Origin: Roseiarcus sp963770035
GTDB taxonomy: Bacteria; Pseudomonadota; Alphaproteobacteria; Rhizobiales; Beijerinckiaceae
NCBI GenBank assembly: GCA_963770035.1
Contig: CAVYON010000034.1
Location: 248,001 to 312,000, forward strand
DNA: 64,000 nt
Direction: 5' to 3'
Below, piece by piece: positions 54,066 through 62,864 of the stretch (position 1 is the stretch's first letter; each line of letters opens with the position of its first letter). The position numbers were made by a program, and so were the translations under genes. The notes below the pieces were generated by a model. The model was not told the DNA's origin, made no database searches, and was given only the letters and a program-made list of their open reading frames with translations.

Positions 54066-54751
54066 GCCCCGCTCCGCCGGTCGAGGAAGGCCTGCGCCGC
54101 CGCCTGCTCGGCCGCCCGCTTCGAGCTCGCCTCGCCCGTCTCGGCGCCGTAGCCCGGCAGCTCCACCCGCATGACGAACTGGGGCGCGTGCGCAGGACCG
54201 CTGCGCGCCGCCTCTTCATAGCGCGGCGCGGCGAGCGCGCGCGCCTGCGCCCATTCCTGCAGCGCCGTCTTGGCGTCGCGCGCGGGCTCGGCGTCGGCGG
54301 TCAGCCGGTCCCCCCAGGAGCGCAGGATGAAGTCGCGCGCGGCCTCGAAGCCGCCGTCGATGAAAACCGCGCCGATCAGGGACTCGCAGACGTCCGACAG
54401 GATCGCCGCCTTCTTCCGCCCCCCGCCCCGCGCCTCGCCGAGGCCAAGCGTGAGATGCGGGCCGACATCCCACTCCGCCGCGATCTCCGCGCAGGTCTCC
54501 CGGCGGACGAGCTTGGCGAGCCGCATCGACAGCTCTCCTTCGCTGGCGCTCGGAAACGATTGGTAGAGACGATCGGCGACGACGACGCCGAGCACCCGGT
54601 CGCCGAGGAATTCGAGGCGCTGGTACGAGCGCCCGGCGGCGGGCTGGGCGGACAGATGCGTTAGCGCCAGCGTCGCCAGTTCTGGGTCGGCGAAGCTGTA
54701 TCCGAGCCGCGCCTCCAGGTCCAAAAACTCAAGCTTGCCCCGCCGTTTCAT
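54062..54751 (-). CDS. rnc: Ribonuclease III
   Basis: 229 residues. Signature QRLEFLGDRVLGVV with catalytic acidic residues, second acidic cluster SDVCESLIGAVFIDGG, and a C-terminal dsRNA-binding domain (TALQEWAQARALAAPRYEE ... SSKRAAEQAAAQAFL). Processes rRNA and structured RNAs. Start ATG 54751 gives MKRRGKLEFLDLEARLGY; it begins 52 bases after lepB. Confidence 0.94.
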   Translation of the reverse strand: MKRRGKLEFLDLEARLGYSFADPELATLALTHLSAQPAAGRSYQRLEFLGDRVLGVVVADRLYQSFPSASEGELSMRLAKLVRRETCAEIAAEWDVGPHLTLGLGEARGGGRKKAAILSDVCESLIGAVFIDGGFEAARDFILRSWGDRLTADAEPARDAKTALQEWAQARALAAPRYEEAARSGPAHAPQFVMRVELPGYGAETGEASSKRAAEQAAAQAFLDRRSGA

Positions 54752-54803
54752 GCCATCGACCAACTCAGCGATAAGGGACGCATCGCGCCCCTTGCGCGCG
54801 CCG

Positions 54804-55616
54804 TCAATGGATGCGCTGGAAAATGCGGTCCCAGCGCACGGTCCAAGGCCATTTCCACACCTCCCAGGCCGGCGTGTCGTCGCCGATCGAGAAGAAGATG
54901 ATCTCGGCGCGGCCAATCAGGTTCTCGAACGGCACATAGCCGACGCCGCCCTGGTCGGAGGCGAGGCGCGAGTCGCTCGAATTGTCGCGATTGTCGCCCA
55001 TCATGAAATAGTGGCCGGGCGGCACCTCATAGACCTTCGTGTTGTCGAATGTGCCGTCATCGCCGTCGATCTGGATGATCTGGTGCTTCACGCCGCCCGG
55101 CAGCGTCTCGAGGTAGCGCGGCGCCTCTTCCGGCTTGCCGAAGTGATTGACCGTCGGATAGGGCGCGATCGGCTCGCGCGGGACCATTTCGCCGTTGATC
55201 ATCAGCCGGCCGTGCTGGACCTGAATCTTGTCGCCCGGCAGGCCGATCAGGCGCTTGATGTAGTCGGTTTCGCCGTCGCTCGGCAGCTTGAAGACGATGA
55301 TGTCGCCGCGCTTCGGCTGTGAGGCGAAGATGCGCCCGGGCATCGCCTGCGGGACGAGGTCGAGGAAGCCGGGCAGCGAATAGTGCGAATAGCCGTAGGC
55401 GTATTTCGACACGAACAGGTAGTCGCCAACCAGCAGCGTCGGCACCAGCGAACCCGAGGGGATGTTGAACGGCTGGAACAGCAGCGTGCGGACGACCAGA
55501 GCAATGAGGAGCGCTTCGATGATGACCTTGACGGTCTCCCACCAGCCCTCTTCCTTCTTGACGGCGGTCGCGCCGGCGTTCGCGGGCTTTACGCTCTTTT
55601 CGCTCATCTGCGTCAC
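54804..55616 (-). CDS. lepB: Signal peptidase I
   Basis: 270 residues. One N-terminal membrane helix (VIIEALLIALVVRTLLF), catalytic Ser in FNIPSGSLVPTLLVGDYLFV, Lys in DYIKRLIGLPGD, and GDNRDNSSDSR. The residue after the Ser is Leu where Met is usual (PSGSM). Cleaves exported pre-proteins at the periplasmic face. GTG 55616 with GAAGGG at good spacing is used; ATG 55607 is the alternative. Confidence 0.94.
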   Translation of the reverse strand: MTQMSEKSVKPANAGATAVKKEEGWWETVKVIIEALLIALVVRTLLFQPFNIPSGSLVPTLLVGDYLFVSKYAYGYSHYSLPGFLDLVPQAMPGRIFASQPKRGDIIVFKLPSDGETDYIKRLIGLPGDKIQVQHGRLMINGEMVPREPIAPYPTVNHFGKPEEAPRYLETLPGGVKHQIIQIDGDDGTFDNTKVYEVPPGHYFMMGDNRDNSSDSRLASDQGGVGYVPFENLIGRAEIIFFSIGDDTPAWEVWKWPWTVRWDRIFQRIH

Positions 55617-55783
55617 TTACGCCCTTCCTCTCGCCGTCGGCCGGCCGCCGGCCGACCTCCTATATAGGGGCGGCTCCGCTCAGCCAAGCCGCGGACCGGG
55701 CCTTGGCGGGCGAAGGCGGCGCAATGATGACCGACTGCCGGCGTCAAAGCAGCAGGCGCGGGCAGCGCCCGCCGCGCTCCGCC

Positions 55784-56752
55784 TCACGGCGTTAGGACGA
55801 TCGACCCCGTCGTCTCGCGCGCCTCCAGCGCCCGGTGCGCCTCGGCCGCCTCGGCGAGCGGCCATTTCCGGCCGATACGGATGGTCACCTCGCCGTTCCC
55901 GACCACGCGAAAGAGGTCGCGCGCCATCTTTTCGAGCCGCGCACGATCGGCCATGAAAGTGAACAGGGTCGGCCGCGTCGCGAACAGCGAACCCTTGCGG
56001 CCGAGCAGGCCGAGGTCGAAGGCCTCGACGCCGCCCGACGCCGAGCCGAAGCTCGCGAACATCCCGAACGGCCTCAGGCAGTCGAGCGAAGCGGGAAAGG
56101 TCGCCTTGCCGACGCCGTCATAGACGACGGCGCATTTCTGGCCCTTGGTGATCTCCCCGACCCGCTTGGCGAAATCCTCCTCGCGGTAGAGGATCGTGTA
56201 GTTGGCGCCGGCCTTCTTGGCGATCTTGGCCTTATCGGCGGAGCCGACCGTGCCGATCACCTTGGCGCCGAGCGCCCGCCCCCACTGGCAGAGGATCTGG
56301 CCGACCCCGCCGGCCGCGGCTTGGACGAGAATCCAGTCGCCAGGCTTCACCCGGTAAGTCTGGCGCAGCAAATACTGAGCTGTCAGTCCCTTGAGCATCA
56401 TCGCGGCGGCCGTATCGTAGGCGATCCCCCGCGGCAACTTGACGAGGACACTCGCCGGAATGTTGCGCTCTTCGGCGTAGCCGCCGGGCGGTCCGGCGTA
56501 GGCGACGCGCTCGCCGGGCTTGAAGTCCTTGACGCCCGGCCCGACCTCGACAACCTCGCCGGCGCCCTCGCCTCCCGGGATCAGCGGCAGCGGCATCGGG
56601 TAGAAGCCGGTGCGGTGATAGGTGTCGAGAAAGTTGACGCCAATGGCGTGGTGGCGAATCCGGACCTCGCCCTTGCCCGGCGGCGGCAAGTCGACCTCGT
56701 CGAGCGTGAGAACCTCGGGGCCGCCCGTCTTATGGATCCGAATCGCGCGCAT
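55784..56752 (-). CDS. qor: Quinone oxidoreductase (zeta-crystallin type MDR)
   Basis: 322 residues. N-terminal GroES-like domain (GVNFLDTYHRTGFYPMPLPLIPGGEGAG) without zinc ligands, Rossmann motif VQAAAGGVGQILCQWGRALG, and typical C-terminus. Reduces quinones with NADPH. Start at 56752 behind GAGGG. Confidence 0.92.
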   Translation of the reverse strand: MRAIRIHKTGGPEVLTLDEVDLPPPGKGEVRIRHHAIGVNFLDTYHRTGFYPMPLPLIPGGEGAGEVVEVGPGVKDFKPGERVAYAGPPGGYAEERNIPASVLVKLPRGIAYDTAAAMMLKGLTAQYLLRQTYRVKPGDWILVQAAAGGVGQILCQWGRALGAKVIGTVGSADKAKIAKKAGANYTILYREEDFAKRVGEITKGQKCAVVYDGVGKATFPASLDCLRPFGMFASFGSASGGVEAFDLGLLGRKGSLFATRPTLFTFMADRARLEKMARDLFRVVGNGEVTIRIGRKWPLAEAAEAHRALEARETTGSIVLTP

Positions 56753-56953
56753 GGCTTCCCTCACGAAATGCCGGAGTGCGAGAATTGACCCTGGCGCTGC
56801 GCCGCGCAAGGCCGACGCCGCCGATCCCGTCCGGAGACCCGGAAAAAGCGCCGCCCCCTTGGGCCCCTCCGGCGCCCCCTTGCGCCCGCGGGCCCTCGCC
56901 CGTATAGCAACCGCGCGCTCCGGAGCCGCCCGGAGATGCGGCCTCGAGCCTTT

Positions 56954-57029
56954 GCGCCCATCGTCTAGCGGTCCAGGACGTCGCCCTTTCACGGCGAAAA
57001 CACGGGTTCGAGTCCCGTTGGGCGCGCCA
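56954..57029 (+). tRNA. tRNA-Glu (anticodon TTC)
   Basis: 76 bases including encoded CCA. Acceptor GCGCCCA/TGGGCGC, D arm CGTCTAGCGGTCCAGGACG, anticodon loop CTTTCAC between TCGCC and GGCGA, and T arm ACGGGTTCGAGTCCCGT. The anticodon loop gives TTC, Glu. Plus strand, opposite to qor. Confidence 0.96.
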
Positions 57030-57181
57030 GCGCTTCCAGACCGAGGCGGATCGGCGCCAGAGTTGGGGGGGAATGCCCGGTTCGGCCAAAGCGATCCGGC
57101 TTCCGGTCCGCCGGCGACAATCCGGTTGGCCTGTTTAATAGGCGATTTTTCGCCGCGGTCGGCGCAAAGATCTGAGAGAGT

Positions 57182-57352
57182 TCCTGCAACCTTATGGCGT
57201 CGTCAGCCTCGCAAACCGACGGTTCCGCTGCGCCGGCGCGGAACAAGGAGTTTAACAGGCCAGGGACAGGGAGCGAACAGGCATTTATCAGGTCGGATCA
57301 TGCAACGATCAGCGAACCGGCCGCGAGACCGGGCGCGGCCCGAGTTGCAATG
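57182..57352 (+). repeat. Intergenic repeat, copy C (ACAGG-iterated element)
   Basis: TCCTGCAACCTT at one end and GAGTTGCAA at the other, with GCGGAACAAGG, TTTAACAGG, GAACAGG, TTATCAGGTCGGATCA and CCGGCCGCGAGACCGGGCGCGGCC in between. It is the best preserved match to copy A (shared ATCAGGTCGGATCA-type core). It lies in the ~980-base gap after tRNA-Glu; the rest (57030-57181, 57353-58010) has no convincing gene. Confidence 0.62.
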
Positions 57353-58010
57353 CGCGGGTCGGGAGTCCTTCGAGCGAAGGTCGACGTCTGCCGATCGGCC
57401 TATCGTCGAGGACGCGTGGGACGCCGCTGCCGGTTGCCGAGATCGTGCAGCCATGCCCCGGCCGTGACGCCCGAAAGAAAGGTGCATGCGAAAATCAAGA
57501 TCGTCACCGAGCTCACGGTCGAACCCCTAAGGCCAATCAATCGCTAAACGAACGTTAACCATTTTCGTTCCGAAGGCGGTAAGCGGCCAGCGTGCTCCCC
57601 CGAAAGGGCCGCGCCGCCTTGGGCCAGCCCGCGTGCTCGAAGAGTGCGCCGGCCTTCCGCCGCGAGCCTCCTCGACACGAACGGTGTGGGTCGAGTCTGA
57701 AGATCTTCCCAACACTGCGGTCCACGGGCGGCGCGAGGGCGCGAATTGGGCTTGCAATTCCCGGCCGGGCGCGAACGTGGTGATCCGACCGTTGACTTTC
57801 GGCAAAAGAATGGATCGGCCTCCCGCCAAATCCGCTGAACGGACGCTCGCCGGGCGTCGACCGCGCCCGCCGCAATCCAAAATCTCCAAAAGCGGCAAGA
57901 GTCCCCGCCGGCGGCAAATTCCGCTATCTCTGGGCGCGGCCGACCGTCGCGCGCTGGTCGTCCAAAGGCGTCGCAGGCGGAAGGCCGCCGCCGGACCGGG
58001 AGCCGATGCC

Positions 58011-58499
58011 ATGAGCCAGACCGCCAAACGCCTTGTCGAACTCGGAATTGCGCTGCCGAAGCCGGCCGCGCCGGTCGCCAATTATATTCCCGCCGTCACA
58101 ACGGGAAGGGCGCCCGGCGCGTCGCAACTCTGGATCTCAGGCCAGTTGCCGCTCGGAGCAGACGGAAAGCTGGCCGACGGCCACAAGGGTAAGCTCGGGC
58201 CCGGCTCGAGCGTGGAGGCCGCACGCGAAGCGGCGCGGCTCTGCGCCATCAACATCCTCGCCCAGGCCGAAGCGATGCTCGGCGACCTCGACGCAATCGT
58301 CCAGACGATCCGGCTCGGCGGCTACTTCAATGTCGCGGGCGCGTTCGACCCCCTGCCCCAAGCGATGAACGGCGCCTCGGACCTGATGGTCGAGGTTCTC
58401 GGCGAGCGCGGAAAGCACGCCCGCACCACGGTCGGCGTCGCCCACCTGCCGCTGAACGCGCTGGCGGAGGTCGAGGCGGTGTTCCTGGTCGCGATTTGA
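58011..58499 (+). CDS. RidA/YjgF-family protein (longer YabJ-like form)
   Basis: 162 residues. YjgF fold: LWISGQLPLGADGKLADGHKG, AAREAARLCAINILAQAEAM, and a C-terminal GKHARTTVGVAHLPLNALAEVEAVFLV with the conserved Arg/Thr. It hydrolyses reactive enamine/imine by-products or acts on related compounds. The upstream GGGAG and ATG 58011 support the start. Confidence 0.88.
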   Translation: MSQTAKRLVELGIALPKPAAPVANYIPAVTTGRAPGASQLWISGQLPLGADGKLADGHKGKLGPGSSVEAAREAARLCAINILAQAEAMLGDLDAIVQTIRLGGYFNVAGAFDPLPQAMNGASDLMVEVLGERGKHARTTVGVAHLPLNALAEVEAVFLVAI

Positions 58500-58879
58500 C
58501 GCGCGGCGCCCAAACCCGCTCGAAACGTTCGCGGCCGCCGGGCGCAACGAGGGCAAGAAGCCGGCCGATCAGGGCGTCAATGCGACGCCGGAAACTGCGC
58601 CCGTTTCCGGGGACCTCGCCGCCGAGTAGAAAGACGCAGCCGACGTCCTCAACGCTGGCGCGACCGGCGACACCCGCAAGAAGGACGATGCGATCGCGCA
58701 CCGCCTGAGGACGGACAAGCGGGCCGGTTAAGGAAGACGATCAAAGGGCACCGCTCGCCTCGCCTCACGAGACGTCGCGTCACTCGATAGGCGAGTTAGT
58801 CGCCCCGGGACGCGGTCGCGCGGGAACTTTATTGCCTTCACAGTGTTTCAGACCGAGTCATCGGCAACAGGAGCCTTCA
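58500..58879. other. 380-base gap with a degenerate ORF remnant
   Basis: From about 58513 a plus-strand frame reads NPLETFAAAGRNEGKKPADQ and later KDDAIAHRLRTDKRAG, interrupted by an in-frame TAG near 58628. It resembles the end of a small basic protein but has no start. The last 60 bases hold the ribosome site of the His-rich gene. Confidence 0.35.
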
Positions 58880-59174
58880 TTGGATAAGACAATCATCGGG
58901 CTGATCGGCGCCGCCTCCGCCCTCGCGCTTGCGAATGGGGCGGGCGCTACGACTGCTTTCGCGGGGCCTGCACGCCTGGCTCCGGCTCAATCCTACGCCG
59001 AACTGCTCGATCCTATTCCCGACGCAGTCTCACGCTTGACTACGCCCGGCGACGACGTCGACGGCGGAGCCGTGACAGTGGAGCTTGCGCAGTACCATCA
59101 CCACCACCATCATCATCATCATCATATTACCGACGCCGGCACCATCACCATCACATCATCATCATTATTATTGA
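58880..59174 (+). CDS. His-rich small exported protein (repeat tract disrupts the frame)
   Basis: TTG start at 58880 with AGGAG 6 bases upstream. Signal peptide MDKTIIGLIGAASALALANG with a TAFA-type cleavage, a short domain ending VELAQY, then ten His from a CAY repeat tract at 59097-59133. The published frame runs on as ITDAGTITITSS; shifting frame inside the tract gives YYRRR and more His, then HHHHYY and a TGA at 59172-59174. His-rich alphaproteobacterial proteins of this form end in this way, so a slip of one or two bases is likely. Probably a periplasmic metal (Ni/Zn/Co) binder. Confidence 0.6.
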
Positions 59175-59297
59175 AGTGTTATCGCTGGCGCCGCTGCGAG
59201 CGGGGCGCCGGCCGCCCTGCCGAAGCGCGGCGCTGGCGATTTGCTTCGCTCGGCGCGATAAGTCGACATTACCGTCAACATGGGCAGGATCGGATTG

Positions 59298-59861
59298 ATG
59301 GACGCTGTCACGACGCCACGGATCGCGCTGGCGCAGGTGCGCTATGGTTCGACCGCTGTCGCCTTCCATTGGGCCGTCGCGGCGCTCATCGTCTTTCTCG
59401 GAATTCTGGGACTGCTCTTCGACGACATCCCGCGCGAGGCGAGGCCGTTCTGGATCAACGTCCACGGCTGCGTCGGACTGGTCTATTTCGCCCTGGTCAT
59501 CGCTCGCGTGATTTGGCGCGCCTCCCATCGGCCGCCTGACTTGCCGCCGGACGTCGGCGAGTTCGACCGGCGCACCTCGCTGGCCGCGCACCATCTGCTC
59601 TATGCGCTGATGCTGGTGATTCCCTGCTTTGGCATTGTCGCCTACGTCTGGCACGGACGCGCCTTCGACTACGGCCTGTTCGCGTTGAACTTCAGCGTCG
59701 CCTCCGATCGCGCCGTATTCCACCCGGCAGAAAAAATCCACCAGTGGCTGGCCTACACCCTGTTCGCCGTCGCCGCGCTGCACGCCCTCGCGGCGCTCTA
59801 TCATCATTTCGTGCGACGCGACGGCGTTCTCCTGCGCATGCTGCCGGGGGGAACGGGATAG
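59298..59861 (+). CDS. Cytochrome b561
   Basis: 187 residues, four transmembrane helices. Haem-ligand histidines are in VAFHWAVAAL, WINVHGCVG, AAHHLLYALM and EKIHQWLAYTLFAVAALHAL, the layout of CybB. Transfers electrons from quinol, possibly to periplasmic superoxide-related or other acceptors. ATG 59298 with AGGA upstream is preferred to 59280. Confidence 0.88.
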   Translation: MDAVTTPRIALAQVRYGSTAVAFHWAVAALIVFLGILGLLFDDIPREARPFWINVHGCVGLVYFALVIARVIWRASHRPPDLPPDVGEFDRRTSLAAHHLLYALMLVIPCFGIVAYVWHGRAFDYGLFALNFSVASDRAVFHPAEKIHQWLAYTLFAVAALHALAALYHHFVRRDGVLLRMLPGGTG

Positions 59862-59894
59862 GACCGGAGATGCGGCGCACGCAGCAGCCGCCGG

Positions 59895-60671
59895 CTACTG
59901 CGCTTTCTGCCCGCTCCAGCGGATCGCGTAGGGCTCGGGGAAGAGGCGAGACTTCAGCTTGGCGGCAGCATCCGGCGCCGCCGACAAAAGGTCGTCGACT
60001 TCCGCCGCCTCCGGATTGCGCACCCAGGGACGACGGGCGAGTTCGCGGTCGTTGAGCCAGTAGTCGCTCCACCCTTCGGTCGTCTCCAGCGTTTCCCTGG
60101 CGAAATCCTCGCCATATTCGAGCCCACCCTCGACCACCACGTCGATATAGGACTGGAGCAGTGGATATTGGGCGTTCGGCTCAGGCAGGCCGACGCCAGC
60201 CTGACCGTCCGGCCCGACCGGGACATAGACCCAGATCGTCCCGGTCTCGGGCAATCGCTCCCAGGATACGGCCTGGATCTCGTCGCGCGGCACACTGACG
60301 CGAGCATAACCCTGCTCGCGCGCGTCGTACTTGGTGATGTCGCTGTCGTCGACGGCGTAAAGCACGCCGTTGATCGTCGAGCCTTTTTCGCCGGGGCCGG
60401 CCTTGCTGAGGCCGAGCGCCGTGAACCCGGAGGAGGACCGGTCGCTCCAGGTCCGGATATAGCCGAAGGCGGCCGAGACGCGCACCGGGATCGCCGGCAC
60501 GGGCTGCCCCGCGGTCGACCCGCGCGAAGCCGAATTGATCAGCGATCCGTAGCCGAAAATGAACTCAGTCGGCTGGTTCGGCAGCTTTTCGCCCCACCAG
60601 TCCTTGGCTTCGGCCGGACCGAGGACGAGAAGTAGCGCGCACCCCAGCGCAAACAGTCGATTGAAAGCCAT
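59895..60671 (-). CDS. Exported gamma-glutamylcyclotransferase-like protein
   Basis: 258 residues. Signal peptide (FNRLFALGCALLLVLGPAEA) then a GGCT-like fold with FIFGYGSLINSASR, the GYGSL substrate loop. The family acts on gamma-glutamyl amines; export to the periplasm is unusual. GGGGAGGGGAGA lies before ATG 60671. Confidence 0.78.
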   Translation of the reverse strand: MAFNRLFALGCALLLVLGPAEAKDWWGEKLPNQPTEFIFGYGSLINSASRGSTAGQPVPAIPVRVSAAFGYIRTWSDRSSSGFTALGLSKAGPGEKGSTINGVLYAVDDSDITKYDAREQGYARVSVPRDEIQAVSWERLPETGTIWVYVPVGPDGQAGVGLPEPNAQYPLLQSYIDVVVEGGLEYGEDFARETLETTEGWSDYWLNDRELARRPWVRNPEAAEVDDLLSAAPDAAAKLKSRLFPEPYAIRWSGQKAQ

Positions 60672-60717
60672 TCTCCCCTCCCCTGCCAGGTCCTGCGGCC
60701 GCATCTTTCCCCCAGCG

Positions 60718-61728
60718 TTACGAGCCGGCGGCCGGCGGCTTTGTCCGCTCGTCGATCCAGACGGTCATGCCGGGTTCCAGCTTCGGCGTCGGACCGATCG
60801 GGTCGGCGCGCAGCAGGAAATTATTGAGGTCGTGGTCGCCGACAGCGCGCGCGGCGCGCCAGACGGCGAATTCCCCGAGCGGCCGGAGTTCGGTGACCTT
60901 GGCCTGCGAGGCGGTCGCCGGCCGCGGTCTCGAGCGTCAGCGTCGAGCCGATCGTCACGCCGCGAAGGCGGTCCTCGCGAATGGTGAAGCTGAACCAGCG
61001 GTCGTTCGCGAGGCCCAGCGTCAGCACCGGCTGCCCGGGGACGATCGCCTCGCCGGGCTCGGCGACGAGCAGGCGCGCGACGCCGTCGGCCGGCGCCGTC
61101 AGCGTCGTCTTGGCGAGCGTCAGCCGCCGACGTCGTCGATCGTGGCCAGCGCGAGGCGGACCTGGCTGCCGGCGATGGCGAGTTGCTCCCGCGTCGGACC
61201 CGCCTTGCTCTCGGCCAACGCGGCCTGAGCGAGGTTGAGATGCGCGTCCGCCTCGGCGAGCGCCGCCGCGTCCTCGTCGTATTGCTGCCGGCTGGCGAAG
61301 TTCTTCGCCGCGAGCGTCGAGACCCGCGCGAACTGCTGCCTTGGCGAGCGCGAGATTGGAGGCCGCGACCGCCGCGCGCTGCGCCGCCTCGTCGATCTCT
61401 TCCTGACGCACGCCGGCCGCGACATGGGCGAGATTGGCGCGCGCGGATTCGGCGTTCGCTTTCGCCTCCTCGAGCGAGGCGGCGATCTCGGGACTCGACA
61501 GTTCCGCCAGCGTCTCGCCCTTGCGCACCGCCTGCCCGGGCGTCACGGCGAGGGACTTGAGCCGGGCCGAGATCTCCGGAGCGATGCGGATTTCCGTCTC
61601 GTGCACGACGCCGACGAGCGGCGGCTTGGGAATGTGCTGGACCTCGTAACGGAAGCCGACCGCAACCGCCGCGCCGATGGCGGCGACGGCGACAAGGACC
61701 GGCGAGCACGCGACTCCTACCTGTTCAT
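60718..61728 (-). pseudogene. HlyD-family adaptor of an ABC exporter (at least four frameshifts)
   Basis: Conserved blocks appear in changing frames: an N-terminal membrane anchor (VLVAVAAIGAAVAVGFRY), then ISARLKSLAVTPGQAVRKGE, AHLNLAQAALAESKAGPTRE (coiled coil), TTLTAPADGVARLLVAEPGE, and VTELRPLGEFAVWRAARAVGD to the TAA at 60718-60720. ATG 61728 overlaps the upstream permease stop (ATGA) but hits a TAG after three codons. Either decayed or strongly affected by sequence error. Confidence 0.7.
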
Positions 61729-62864
61729 GACTTGGCCTCGTTGCGATTGGCGATCAGGGTCGCCGCGACGGCCATGAGGCCGTAGACGATGGTGAGAATC
61801 CAGAGCGTGATCCAGTCGCGCCTCACCTCGAGGATGCTCGCGCCCATCTGGTTGATGCGAATGAGCGCGTCGATCGCGGCGGTGCTGGGGAAGACGCGGC
61901 TGCCCGCGCGAATGAAGTCCGGGATGGCCTCGACCGGCCAGGACACGCCGACCATGAAAGAACAGCGGCAGGCTGACCGCGACGAGCAGCAGCACCGCCG
62001 TCTCGCGGCGCTCTGAACCACGCGCCGACGAACTGCGCCAGAAAACTGACCGACAGGACGAACGGAACGGCCAGCAGGACGAGGTCCTGAAGCCGCCCGA
62101 GCGTCGAGAAGCCGTACACGCGCGGCAGGACGATCAGGTAGAGCGCAAGGCCGGGAATCGCGAAGCAAAGATGGGCGAGCGCCTGGCCGAAGACGGCGCG
62201 CGCGCCCGCCCGCAACTGACGGCTCACGCGTCCGGCGCGCTCGAACGCCGCCCCGCCGATCGAGGCGACGCCGAGCAGCAGCGTCTGCTGCAGGATCAGC
62301 ACGAAGGCGGCCGGCACGACATAGGCCGCATAGCCGCCGGTCGGATTGAACAGCGGCTCGGACACGGACTCGACGGGAGAGCTTCTGACCAGCGCCGCGT
62401 AGGCGAGACTGCCGTCGGTGCGCGCGCCGCGAAGCGCGACGTCGGCGGACGCGGTCGCCGCGGCCTCCGATATGCCCTGCAGGGTCTGGCTGTAGAGCAG
62501 GAGATAGGCGGCGTCGACGTAGGCGGCGATGCGCGCCTGTTCGCCCCGCAGCACCTGCCGCTCGGTGTCCTTGGGAATCGCGACGATCGCATAGACGTCG
62601 TGCCGGTCCAGCTCCGCCTGCGCCTCCCCCAGCGTATTCGCCCGGGCCGTCACGGCGAGCGACTGGTCCGCGTTCAGGGCCTGGACGAAATCGCGGCTGA
62701 GCTCGGTGTTGTCCTGGTCGACCACCGCAATCGGCAGGCTCCTGAGCACCTCGCCGAGATAGGGCTGCGGATAGAGGGCGCCGTAGAGGATCGGCGCGAG
62801 CACGATCAGGCCGAGCACGGACCGATCGGAGAGGATGCGAAATCGCCTCGTTGCGAAAGGCGAT
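61725..62864 (-). pseudogene. ABC-2 type exporter permease, second copy (several frameshifts)
   Basis: YhhJ-like permease. FRILSDRSVLGLIVLAPILYG, ALYPQPYLGEVLRSLPIAVVDQDNTELSRDFVQAL (large extracytoplasmic loop) and VVPAAFVLILQQTLLLGVASIGG are followed by frame changes near 62010 and 61960, then SWPVEAIPDFIRAGSRVFPSTAA to the stop at 61725. At the 5' end one extra base in GAGGCGATTTCGC (about 62850) separates the start. An ATC stands where the start codon is expected (62864), after GAGGAG. Confidence 0.65.

Noticed and set aside
57555..57917. 120-residue minus-strand ORF after tRNA-Glu
   Set aside because: Arg/Ala/Pro-rich, no start signal, no motif; treated as non-coding.
59175..59539. Extension of the His-rich ORF to 59539
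   Set aside because: It overlaps the cytochrome b561 gene in another frame and loses protein-like character after the repeat.
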